Positions 18,069 through 26,297 of a stretch of 64,000 bases of DNA are shown here, one piece after another. This DNA comes from Bacillus sanguinis (lineage in GTDB: Bacteria; Bacillota; Bacilli; Bacillales; Bacillaceae_G). The translations under genes and the position numbers were made by a program. The notes beneath the pieces were generated by a model. The model was not told where the DNA came from and ran no database searches. It was given only the letters and a program-made list of their open reading frames with translations. Positions within the stretch are counted from its first letter, which is position 1, and each line of letters starts with the position of its first letter. The stretch spans positions 25,236 through 89,235 of the forward strand of contig NZ_BOQB01000013.1 in NCBI RefSeq assembly GCF_018332475.1. The letters run 5' to 3'.

Positions 18069-18911
18069 TTACTTCGTATACCATCCAAGACCTAGTGCAC
18101 CTTCACCTAAATGCGTACCAATTACAGCACCAAAATAACCTGTGCGAATTGTGACATGAGGATATTTTGCTTCTAATTCAGCCTTCCATTCATTCGCTTC
18201 CTCTTCACGTTGTGCATGAATAATAACTGCTTCCATAGGTACACCTTTACTTGCTTGCTCATCAAAAATTTCAACAATTCGTTTTAACGCTTTTTTACGC
18301 GTACGAATCTTTTCAAATGGAATAATGATTTTATCTCTAAAATATAAAACCGGCTTCACTTGTAACAAACTACCAATGAAGGCTTGTGCACTATTTAATC
18401 GGCCGCCACGTTGTAAATGATGTAAATCATCCACTACAAAATAGGCGTCCATCGTTTGCTTCATTTCATCAAAACGGGCAACAATTTCTTTCGGATCTTT
18501 TCCTTCACTTGCTAATTTTGCCCCTTCACGTACATAGAATCCTTGTACTTCACAACTAATTTCAGAGTCGTACGTATATACATCAATACCCTCTACCATT
18601 TGCCCGGCTGTCGTTGCCGTTTGATATGTACCACTAATCCCACTTGAAAGATGAATGCTAATAACCGCATCATAATCCTTCGATAGTTCTTCAAATAACT
18701 CAACAAACTTTCCGATTGCTGGCTGAGAAGTTTTCGGAAGTTCTTCTTGCTCACGTACTTTTACATAGAAATCATCTACTGAAATTTCAGCTTCTTCTTG
18801 ATAAGATTCCGTTCCAAACACAACGTTTAATGGAATCATATATATATTGAGTTCATCACGAATATGCTTCGGTATATATGCTGTACTATCAGTAACAATA
18901 GCTGTTTTCAT
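18069..18911 (-). CDS. degV: DegV family fatty-acid-binding protein
   Basis: A 280-residue two-domain protein with the DegV hallmarks: KTAIVTDSTAYIP at the N-terminus, TSQPAIGKF, and the fatty-acid carboxylate-binding SSGISGTYQTA. It ends with GAVIGTHLGEGALGLG. DegV proteins bind long-chain fatty acids and, in other Firmicutes, hand them to fatty acid kinase FakA as FakB subunits. In B. subtilis degV follows degS-degU at this chromosomal position; no such two-component pair is present here. It is divergent from yvyE. Family is certain; which fatty acid and kinase it serves cannot be told. Confidence 0.93.
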   Translation of the reverse strand: MKTAIVTDSTAYIPKHIRDELNIYMIPLNVVFGTESYQEEAEISVDDFYVKVREQEELPKTSQPAIGKFVELFEELSKDYDAVISIHLSSGISGTYQTATTAGQMVEGIDVYTYDSEISCEVQGFYVREGAKLASEGKDPKEIVARFDEMKQTMDAYFVVDDLHHLQRGGRLNSAQAFIGSLLQVKPVLYFRDKIIIPFEKIRTRKKALKRIVEIFDEQASKGVPMEAVIIHAQREEEANEWKAELEAKYPHVTIRTGYFGAVIGTHLGEGALGLGWYTK

Positions 18912-19150
18912 TTGCGTACCTGCCTTATAAAAAAGTTTTTATTCCCTAAGTTTACACGAAAACTAAAAATGGTGCATCCATACATGAAAATGCCGATTTG
19001 AAATTATACTCACCATCTCGACAAATTACAACAAAAAGGGGAAATACTCACCAAAAATTTCAACTTATTTATAAAAAATGTTTGAATATAAAAACGCTCG
19101 CTTTTAAAATGTAAAGTACTAGTCATTTTGGTAGATAGGGGCGTATACGA

Positions 19151-19786
19151 GTGTTATTACAATATTTAACAATCAAAGACTACGGTGAGCACGAAATTGT
19201 CATTCAAAAATCAAGATTTATCTGTTATGTTAGTCGAGCTACAACCGAAGAAGAAGCTCAAGAATTTATACAAAAAATTAAAAAACAAAATTGGAATGCC
19301 ACACATAATTGTTCTGCGTATTTGATTGGCGAACAAGATCAAATACAAAAAGCGAATGATGATGGAGAACCTAGCGGTACAGCTGGCGTACCTATGTTAG
19401 AAGTACTAAAAAAACGCGGTTTAAAAGATACCGTCGTTGTCGTTACTCGCTATTTTGGCGGCATCAAACTTGGCGCAGGTGGATTAATTCGCGCATATGG
19501 AAAATGTACAAGCGAGGGCATTAACCATGTCGGTGTTGTCGAGCGAAAACTAATGCGTGTTATGCAGACCGACATTGATTACACATTACTTGGCAAGGTT
19601 GAAAATGAATTACGCAATTCAAAATATGCCATTAAAGATATACATTATCTAGAGAATGTCACATTTGATACGTATGTAGAAGAAGACGGAAAACAAGCAT
19701 TCACAGATTGGATGATTGAATTAACAAATGGGAAATGTAAAATTACAGAAGGAGATATGTTGTACTTAGAACAAGATGTTATCTAA
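19151..19786 (+). CDS. yvyE: YigZ/IMPACT (UPF0029) family protein
   Basis: A 211-residue protein with the YigZ fold: an N-terminal domain containing SRFICYVSRA, the conserved HNCSAYLIGEQ and NDDGEPSGTAGVPML motifs, VVVVTRYFGGIKLGAGGLIRAY, then a smaller C-terminal ferredoxin-like domain. Bacterial members are of unclear function; the eukaryotic relative IMPACT regulates translation through GCN1/GCN2. Length and place next to degV and tagV match B. subtilis YvyE (217). The start is GTG with AGGGG nine bases upstream. Confidence 0.9.
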   Translation: MLLQYLTIKDYGEHEIVIQKSRFICYVSRATTEEEAQEFIQKIKKQNWNATHNCSAYLIGEQDQIQKANDDGEPSGTAGVPMLEVLKKRGLKDTVVVVTRYFGGIKLGAGGLIRAYGKCTSEGINHVGVVERKLMRVMQTDIDYTLLGKVENELRNSKYAIKDIHYLENVTFDTYVEEDGKQAFTDWMIELTNGKCKITEGDMLYLEQDVI

Positions 19787-19860
19787 GAATAACTACATCC
19801 TCACCTTTAAAGATTAATGTAGTGAATTACTTCCCTACAAATGAACTAAGGAGATTATAT

Positions 19861-20988
19861 ATGGAAGAACGTTATTATCATCTCCAAAATAGCAGAATAA
19901 AAAAGAAACGAAGAAGAAAGTTTTTCTACTTCCTTATTTTCGTATTTTTATTTGGTGGTGTAGGACTTTATATATTAAATTCCTACTCTTCTCTCATGGG
20001 GATGTATAGTGGTTTTACTCGTCAAAAATCGGACTTGAGAACCGAAGATGTGGAAATTACAAAGGAGCCTTTTACACTCCTTATTATGGGTATAGAAGAT
20101 TATGCAACGGACGGTCAAAATGGTCGTACAGATTCATTAATGTTTGCGACAGTCAATCCTAAGACTAAAAAGATTTCGCTTATGAGCATCCCTCGTGATA
20201 GTCGCGTTCCAATTGTCGGGAAGAACAAAGAGGACAAAATTAACGCTGCGCACGCTTACGGCGGAGAAGAAATGGCAATCAAAACTGTCGAAGGTTTTCT
20301 AAAAGTTCCTGTAGACCATTATATTAAAATTGATTTCCAAGGCTTTAAAGGTATTGTTGATGCTGTTGGCGGTGTTACCGTTGATGTCCCATTCGATTTT
20401 TGGGAGCGTTCGGACGTGGATTACTACAAGAAAATCGAATTTAAGCAAGGACAACAAGACTTAAATGGGGAAGAAGCTCTCGCATACGTACGTATGCGAA
20501 AGCAGGATCCAAACGGCGATTATGGTCGAGCCGCTAGACAAAGACAGTTACTAGCCGCTGTTGCTCAAAAACTAAATTCAGCCTCTACCGTATTTAAAAT
20601 TAAAGATTTAACGGCAGTCGTTGGAAAATATATAAAAACTGACATTCCTATTTCTGACGGACTTGCACTTTACAATAAAATATCTGGGTTTGATCCTTCT
20701 ACAATACAAACGTTCAAACTTGAAGGAGAAGACAAAAAAATAGGTGGTATTTATTACTTCCTTCCAGATCCAATCGGTGTAGAGACAGTACGTAACGAAA
20801 TTAAAAAAGAATTAGGGGAAACAGCAAACACTCAAGAAGATCCAACAACAAAAACCGAATCAAATCCTTCTTCAAGCTCTAACGAAAAAGCAAAGAAAGA
20901 AACGAATCAGAATCAGAACAAAACACCAACTGAGCCACCTCCTTCTACGAATGCTCATGCAGAGTGGATTATGAGAAATCAGCAATAA
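19861..20988 (+). CDS. tagV: LytR-CpsA-Psr (LCP) family ligase, TagV-like
   Basis: A 375-residue protein with a basic cytoplasmic tip (KKKRRRK), one membrane helix (about 24-44) and an extracellular LCP domain (about 75-280). Conserved acidic and Arg residues are seen in MGIEDYATDGQNGRTDS, IPRDSRVPI and RAARQRQLL; the tail is Ser/Thr/Asn-rich. LCP enzymes transfer undecaprenyl-linked wall polymers onto peptidoglycan: teichoic acid in B. subtilis, pyruvylated secondary wall polysaccharide in the B. cereus group. The frame opens at GTG 19822, but AAGGAG lies eight bases before ATG 19861. B. subtilis TagV (YvhJ) lies at the same place. Confidence 0.9.
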   Translation: MEERYYHLQNSRIKKKRRRKFFYFLIFVFLFGGVGLYILNSYSSLMGMYSGFTRQKSDLRTEDVEITKEPFTLLIMGIEDYATDGQNGRTDSLMFATVNPKTKKISLMSIPRDSRVPIVGKNKEDKINAAHAYGGEEMAIKTVEGFLKVPVDHYIKIDFQGFKGIVDAVGGVTVDVPFDFWERSDVDYYKKIEFKQGQQDLNGEEALAYVRMRKQDPNGDYGRAARQRQLLAAVAQKLNSASTVFKIKDLTAVVGKYIKTDIPISDGLALYNKISGFDPSTIQTFKLEGEDKKIGGIYYFLPDPIGVETVRNEIKKELGETANTQEDPTTKTESNPSSSSNEKAKKETNQNQNKTPTEPPPSTNAHAEWIMRNQQ

Positions 20989-20989
20989 C

Positions 20990-21023
20990 AAAAAGAGCCA
21001 AATCATACGATTTGGCTCTTTTT
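20990..21023. terminator. Bidirectional terminator between tagV and mnaA
   Basis: A 15-bp perfect stem (AAAAAGAGCCAAATC and its complement) with an ATAC loop lies between convergent genes. Confidence 0.95.
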
Positions 21024-21026
21024 TAT

Positions 21027-22142
21027 TTACTTATTAAAGTGTTTTAAAATTGCTTCTACAATACGCTCTGATGCACGGCCATCACCGTAAGGATTAGATG
21101 CTTTTGACATCTTATCATGAGCCTCTTTATCTGATAACAACTCATCAGCAAGACCAAAGATTGTCTCTTCGTCTGTTCCTGCTAATTTCAATGTACCTGC
21201 TTCAATACCTTCTGGGCGCTCTGTTGTATCACGAAGAACAAGAACCGGTACACCAAGTGACGGCGCTTCCTCTTGTACACCACCAGAATCAGTTAACATT
21301 AAGTATGAACGAGCTGCAACATTGTGGAAATCAATTACATCTAGCGGCTCAATTAAATGAATGCGGCTATGATCGCCTAAAATATCATTCGCTGTTTCAC
21401 GAACAACAGGGTTCATATGAACAGGATACACAACTTGTACGTCTTCATGCTTATCAACAAGACGCTTAATTGCACGGAACATATTACGCATTGGCTCTCC
21501 TAAGTTTTCACGACGGTGAGCTGTCATAAGTACAAGACGATCATTTCCAAGCTTCTCTAGTACAGGGTGACTATATGTTTCTTTTACAGTCGTTTTTAGT
21601 GCGTCAATCGCTGTATTTCCTGTTATGAAAATGCGTGACTCATCTTTATTTTCTTTCTGTAAGTTCGTTGCTGATTTTGCTGTAGGTGAGAAATGAAGAT
21701 CTGCCATTACACCTGTTAATTGACGATTCATCTCTTCTGGGTATGGAGAATATTTATCCCATGTACGAAGTCCTGCTTCAACATGACCTACTGGAATTTG
21801 ATTATAGAAAGCAGCTAAACTTGCAATAAATGTTGTCGTTGTATCACCATGTACAAGTACAATATCCGGCTTTGCTTCTTTCATCACTTTATCCAAACCT
21901 TCTAAACCACGCGTTGTAATGTCAATTAAAGTTTGGCGGTCTTTCATAATATTCAAATCGAAATCTGGCGTAATTCCAAAGATACTTAATACTTGGTCTA
22001 ACATTTGACGATGTTGTGCTGTTACAGTCACAATCGATTCAATTTTTTCTGGATGTTTTTGCAACTCTAACACAAGAGGTGCCATTTTAATTGCTTCTGG
22101 ACGTGTCCCGAAAATTGTCATTACTTTTAAACGTTCAGTCAT
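21027..22142 (-). CDS. mnaA: UDP-N-acetylglucosamine 2-epimerase (non-hydrolysing)
   Basis: A 371-residue enzyme of two Rossmann domains, with N-terminal GTRPEAIKMAPLV, HGDTTTTF, VEAGLRTWDKYSPYPEE and the sugar-nucleotide site TDSGGVQEEAP. It interconverts UDP-GlcNAc and UDP-ManNAc; ManNAc is a building block of the secondary wall polysaccharide that anchors S-layer proteins in the B. cereus group, and of the linkage unit in teichoic acids. B. subtilis MnaA (380) is syntenic. B. anthracis carries two such epimerases; this locus probably corresponds to one of the gne genes. SD AGAGG is at proper spacing. It lies 73 bp after ugd and may share its transcript. Confidence 0.95.
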   Translation of the reverse strand: MTERLKVMTIFGTRPEAIKMAPLVLELQKHPEKIESIVTVTAQHRQMLDQVLSIFGITPDFDLNIMKDRQTLIDITTRGLEGLDKVMKEAKPDIVLVHGDTTTTFIASLAAFYNQIPVGHVEAGLRTWDKYSPYPEEMNRQLTGVMADLHFSPTAKSATNLQKENKDESRIFITGNTAIDALKTTVKETYSHPVLEKLGNDRLVLMTAHRRENLGEPMRNMFRAIKRLVDKHEDVQVVYPVHMNPVVRETANDILGDHSRIHLIEPLDVIDFHNVAARSYLMLTDSGGVQEEAPSLGVPVLVLRDTTERPEGIEAGTLKLAGTDEETIFGLADELLSDKEAHDKMSKASNPYGDGRASERIVEAILKHFNK

Positions 22143-22215
22143 TTCATTGCCTCTTTTCTTTCACTAGTTACAAATTCTATTATGACATATAAGAATATAC
22201 ATGAATACATGCCTT

Positions 22216-23586
22216 TTAACGAATAACGGAAAAGTCCCTCTTACAAATACTTTCTCTGCCAACCGAATAATAATCTATCTCTTGCTTCTTGACACCCTCA
22301 TCAGTATAACAATTTCTTCCATCGAATAAAATAGGCTCTCTCATAAGTTGTGCGTACTTTTCTAACGGATAAGCTCGGATAGCCTCCCATTCTGTCATGA
22401 TAAAAGCCGCACTCGCTCCTCTAATCGATTCATCTATACATTCGCTATATTGTATAGTCTCTCCAAAGATATTTTTCATATTTGGAATCGCTTTTGGGTC
22501 ATATAGAACTACATCCGCACCTATATGAATTAATTCTCGTATCATAATAAGGGACGGTGCGTCTCTTATATCATCAGTATTCGGTTTAAATGCCGCTCCC
22601 AGCACCGCAATCCGCTTCTTATTCATATTTAATACTTTCTTCGCTTTCTCAATCAATAACAACTGTTGTTTATTATTCACTTCAATGACTGCTTTTAACA
22701 AGCGAAAATCATGCGCCACATTTCCTGCAATCTGCACAAGCGCTTTCGTATCTTTCGGAAAACACGACCCTCCGTAACCAATGCCCGCATTTAAAAAAGA
22801 CGCCCCAATTCTCTTATCCATTCCCATCCCTTGTGCAACGTCTAATACATTGGCTCCTACCTTCTCACATATATTTGAAATTTCATTGATAAAACTAATT
22901 TTTGTCGCTAAAAAAGCATTCGATGCATATTTAATCATCTCTGCACTTTTTATATTTGTAACATATGTTTTCAAGCGTAATTCACTATACAAATTCGCCA
23001 CTTTTCGTGCCGCTTCCTCATTATCTGCTCCAATTACAATGCGATCTCCCTGAAAAAAATCGTAAATCCCTGAACCTTCTCGTAAAAATTCTGGATTCGA
23101 TACGATATGTAATTCATATCTATTTTGTAATTTCTCCTCAATCCATCCCCTCATAACATCATTTGTACCTACAGGAACCGTACTTTTCGTAACGACAATA
23201 ATATCATTCGTCGCATATGTTCCGATATCGTCACAAGCACTTCGAATATATGTTAAATCCGCTGTCCCATCTAATAAAGATGGCGTTCCAACTGCAATAA
23301 ATATAAATTCTGCATCGTAAAATGCTTTTACTCTGCTTGTTGTAAAACTTAAACAATCATTCTCACATGCATCATGTATTAATTCATATAAACCCGCTTC
23401 ATAAATAGGCAGATTCCCTTGCTTTATCTGTTCAATTTTCTCATCACTTATATCAAAACATGTGACTGAATGGCCTAACATAGCCAACCCTACTCCTGTA
23501 ATCAACCCAACGTATCCGGTACCTATTATCGTAATTTTCATTTCCTTTTCGCACAGGAATATACAATAGAAAATATACGAATACAT
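22216..23586 (-). CDS. ugd: UDP-glucose 6-dehydrogenase
   Basis: About 441-456 residues. It has an N-terminal NAD-binding fold starting at KITIIGTGYVGLITG, a central dimerisation helix with SAEMIKYASNAFLATK, the catalytic cysteine in GGSCFPKDT, and a C-terminal UDP-binding domain. It oxidises UDP-glucose to UDP-glucuronate in two NAD steps for acidic polysaccharides (B. subtilis TuaD makes precursor for teichuronic acid). Two starts compete: ATG 23586 has a good AGGAG seven bases upstream but adds 15 residues not usual in the family; ATG 23541 gives the usual N-terminus but its SD is only two bases away. The tua operon itself is not nearby, so the polymer made is unknown. Confidence 0.92.
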   Translation of the reverse strand: MYSYIFYCIFLCEKEMKITIIGTGYVGLITGVGLAMLGHSVTCFDISDEKIEQIKQGNLPIYEAGLYELIHDACENDCLSFTTSRVKAFYDAEFIFIAVGTPSLLDGTADLTYIRSACDDIGTYATNDIIVVTKSTVPVGTNDVMRGWIEEKLQNRYELHIVSNPEFLREGSGIYDFFQGDRIVIGADNEEAARKVANLYSELRLKTYVTNIKSAEMIKYASNAFLATKISFINEISNICEKVGANVLDVAQGMGMDKRIGASFLNAGIGYGGSCFPKDTKALVQIAGNVAHDFRLLKAVIEVNNKQQLLLIEKAKKVLNMNKKRIAVLGAAFKPNTDDIRDAPSLIMIRELIHIGADVVLYDPKAIPNMKNIFGETIQYSECIDESIRGASAAFIMTEWEAIRAYPLEKYAQLMREPILFDGRNCYTDEGVKKQEIDYYSVGRESICKRDFSVIR

Positions 23587-24174
23587 AAAATTTCTCCTGT
23601 GCTTCCCCCTCTCACATTAAAAATGAGAAAACTCTTTTACTTCTTTATTATATGAATTACTTTTTCCATTCTTTTTTAAGTTTTTGTAAAATTACATGCA
23701 AGAATATAAAATGAAGTTTTATTCAGTGAGGGGTATCCATCCTTCACTAATTATTAGTTAAACCAATCAAGATTTTATAGGAATGAAGGTTCCCACTAAT
23801 TTCTTTGCCCCAACTGAATTTTGAGGTGAAAGCCTTACTGGCCGTTCATACTGATAAATTCCCACATTTTAACACGGAACTTACTCATTTTACGTGTAAC
23901 ACTTATAATACTGAAATAAAAATATTCATTATCGAAGAAAAAGAGAAAATGTCATATTCTAAAGTCCAATACGATTAACCTTCTCAAACGATTCAATATT
24001 CTGTATACAATTGTCATATATTCTAGCTGCTTCCATTTGCCGTACAAAGAAAAAAAGATTGAATTCTAATCTTTTTGTGATACCATATGTTATGAGCCTG
24101 TAAATAAACATCATAATTTTCAGATAAATACATTTTAAAAAAATTACGTTAGACTATAAAAGGGTGGGGTATTA
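23587..24174. other. 588-bp gene-free region with hairpin-rich element
   Basis: No coding sequence is evident. The segment 23720-23830 is structured: AGTGAGGGGT and ATCCTTCACT form a hairpin at 23724-23747, and TTCAGTGAGGGG (23723-23734) faces CCCCAACTGAA (23808-23818), nearly complementary. This looks like a small repeated or mobile intergenic element, or a structured RNA. The last 40 bp carry the tagO ribosome binding site. In B. subtilis the tua and lyt genes occupy this interval. Confidence 0.45.
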
Positions 24175-25248
24175 ATGGACTCACAAGTGATTTATGCCAT
24201 TTTGGCATCTTTCATCACTGTACTCGTCGTTACTCCTTTAGTTATTAAGTTAGCTTTTAAAATAGGAGCAACAGATAAGCCAAACGCTCGTAAAGTACAC
24301 CAAAAGATCATGCCTCGTCTTGGCGGATTAGCGATATTTATTGGTGTAGCTGTAGGATTTGTTGTCGGCGGCTTATACGAACAAAGAATGTTATCGATAA
24401 CGCTAGGTGCGATTATCATTGTAATCATCGGTATTTTAGATGATATGTACGAGTTATCTGCGAAGGTAAAATTCGGTGGACAACTATTAGTTGCCATGAT
24501 GATTGTAAAAAGTGGATTATTAGTGCAAGTATTATATATTCCAATCCTCGGGGATACTGAACTCGGATGGCTTGCTTATCCAATTACAGTATTTTGGATT
24601 GTAGGTATTACAAATGCAATCAACTTAATTGATGGCTTAGATGGGTTATCTGCTGGTATTTCATCTATCGTGCTTGCAACGCTAGCATATATGGCCTTCA
24701 CTAGCCCATGGGGCACTGGAGCCGCTATTATCTTACCACTAGCATTAATTACATTAGCAAGTACAATTGGATTTTTATTCTACAACTTCCATCCAGCAAA
24801 AATTTTCATGGGAGATACAGGCGCACTATTTTTAGGATACTGTATTTCTGTTATATCGTTACTTGGATTATACAAAAGTGTAACGTTATTCAGCTTTATC
24901 GTTCCAGTTATCATTTTAGGCGTACCTGTATTCGATACGACATTTGCGATTATCCGTCGTATCGTAAATAAAAAACCTATATCGGCACCAGATAAATCGC
25001 ATTTACATCACCGTTTACTTGCAATGGGCTTCTCTCATCGTAAAACGGTACTAATTATATACGCATTCGGTATTTTCTTTAGTGTAAATGCAATCATTTT
25101 CTCTAGTGCGACATTATGGTTATCCATTATTCTTCTTTTCGTTTTAATCTTCTTTACAGAGATCATTGCTGAAGTAATTGGGCTTGTACATGAACGTTAC
25201 AAACCACTTATTTCCTTTTATAAAAAAGTGAAAAAACGCGAAGACTAA
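24175..25248 (+). CDS. tagO: Undecaprenyl-phosphate GlcNAc-1-phosphate transferase TagO
   Basis: A 357-residue membrane protein (B. subtilis TagO 358) with about eleven helices. The polyprenyl-phosphate transferase motifs are visible: DKPNARKVH, ILDDMYELSAK, the catalytic DGLDGLSAG, GDTGALFLG and the cytoplasmic DKSHLHHRLL. It attaches GlcNAc-1-phosphate from UDP-GlcNAc to undecaprenyl phosphate, the first committed step of wall teichoic acid or, in the B. cereus group, of the secondary wall polysaccharide. It is transcribed alone and ends at a strong terminator. With MnaA and the LCP protein in this window it covers the start, precursor and ligation steps. Confidence 0.95.
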   Translation: MDSQVIYAILASFITVLVVTPLVIKLAFKIGATDKPNARKVHQKIMPRLGGLAIFIGVAVGFVVGGLYEQRMLSITLGAIIIVIIGILDDMYELSAKVKFGGQLLVAMMIVKSGLLVQVLYIPILGDTELGWLAYPITVFWIVGITNAINLIDGLDGLSAGISSIVLATLAYMAFTSPWGTGAAIILPLALITLASTIGFLFYNFHPAKIFMGDTGALFLGYCISVISLLGLYKSVTLFSFIVPVIILGVPVFDTTFAIIRRIVNKKPISAPDKSHLHHRLLAMGFSHRKTVLIIYAFGIFFSVNAIIFSSATLWLSIILLFVLIFFTEIIAEVIGLVHERYKPLISFYKKVKKRED

Positions 25249-25281
25249 TTGTAGTATAGCCTTTACAATTATGAAATATTC

Positions 25282-25320
25282 AAATAGCATCCTCTTTCTT
25301 ATAAGAGGATGCTATTTTTT
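25282..25320 (+). terminator. Intrinsic terminator of tagO
   Basis: A 15-bp perfect stem (AAATAGCATCCTCTT and its complement) is followed by a T-run. Confidence 0.95.
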
Positions 25321-25455
25321 ATTTTTTACTCCCCATTTCATATTTCCAAAATATAGTTTGTTTGAGAGTTCCACTATTGGAGAAAGATATACATAATAAG
25401 AAAAGGATTATATTTTCTTTTTTACATCTTGATTGTCAAACTGAGGGTGAATGTT

Positions 25456-26193
25456 ATGATCAAGCGAGTATTTCAATACATTATTTTATTTTTAACGATT
25501 ACTATGTACGCGTCATCTCATGCAGGGGCAACTACAATGGTTCCTGCTGAACATCATCCAAACACTGAAACTACCTCTTCTACCCAAAAAATCGCGTACT
25601 TAACATTTGATGACGGACCAAACAAATATACTACGCAAATTTTAAACATCTTAAAAGAAAAGAACGGAAAAGCAACTTTCTTTGTTATTGGTGGAAAAGT
25701 ACCACATTATAAAAAGACAATGCAACGATTAATTAAAGATGGACATTATATTGGACTTCATAGTATGTCACACGATGTAAAACGCCTTTACACTGGTGAT
25801 CCATCTGCTTTAATTACAGAAATGGAACAAACACAAAACATTGTCCAGCAAGTTACAAAATTAAATACACATCTCGTTCGTGTCCCGTATGGTAGCATGC
25901 CGTATTTAAAAAAGAATTACCGTGATGCACTTGTATCAGCCCGGTATAAAATGTGGGATTGGACAATCGATACATATGACTGGAAAAGCTATGACAATCC
26001 TTCTGCCATACTAGAAAGGGTACGTAATCAAAGCGATGAACAAGTCGAAGTAATTTTAATGCATGATTCGAGTGTCACTGTACAAATACTGCCAAAAGTA
26101 ATTGATTATTTACAGTCACAAGGATACAAACTTCTTCCCTATAATCCATCTTCTCATCTCAAAGTTAATTTTTGGAAAGACACAAGATTGTAA
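25456..26193 (+). CDS. Secreted polysaccharide deacetylase (NodB domain)
   Basis: A 245-residue protein with a signal peptide (about 1-25, cut near SHAGA) and one NodB domain (about 48-235). The metal-dependent deacetylase motifs are all seen: TFDDGPN (catalytic base and metal Asp), HSMSH (metal His pair), RVPYG, WDWTIDTYDW and LMHDS. Such enzymes remove N-acetyl groups from peptidoglycan GlcNAc/MurNAc or chitin oligomers; the B. cereus group has about ten, giving lysozyme resistance. Substrate cannot be told from sequence; location next to tagO suggests the wall. A TTG at 25429 extends the frame, but ATG 25456 follows GAGGGTG at the right distance. Confidence 0.9.
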   Translation: MIKRVFQYIILFLTITMYASSHAGATTMVPAEHHPNTETTSSTQKIAYLTFDDGPNKYTTQILNILKEKNGKATFFVIGGKVPHYKKTMQRLIKDGHYIGLHSMSHDVKRLYTGDPSALITEMEQTQNIVQQVTKLNTHLVRVPYGSMPYLKKNYRDALVSARYKMWDWTIDTYDWKSYDNPSAILERVRNQSDEQVEVILMHDSSVTVQILPKVIDYLQSQGYKLLPYNPSSHLKVNFWKDTRL

Positions 26194-26228
26194 CAGCTTT
26201 AGTGCCTATGTGCTAAAGCTGTTTTATT
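26192..26228 (+). terminator. Intrinsic terminator of the deacetylase gene
   Basis: AACAGCTTTAG / CTAAAGCTGTT is a perfect 11-bp stem overlapping the stop codon, followed by TTTATTTT. Confidence 0.9.
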
Positions 26229-26297
26229 TTTCTCTTCCCACCCTTCCCATTTTTGTGTAAAATTTTAAATAGTGATGAAGTTTCGAGGTGAATAGAA

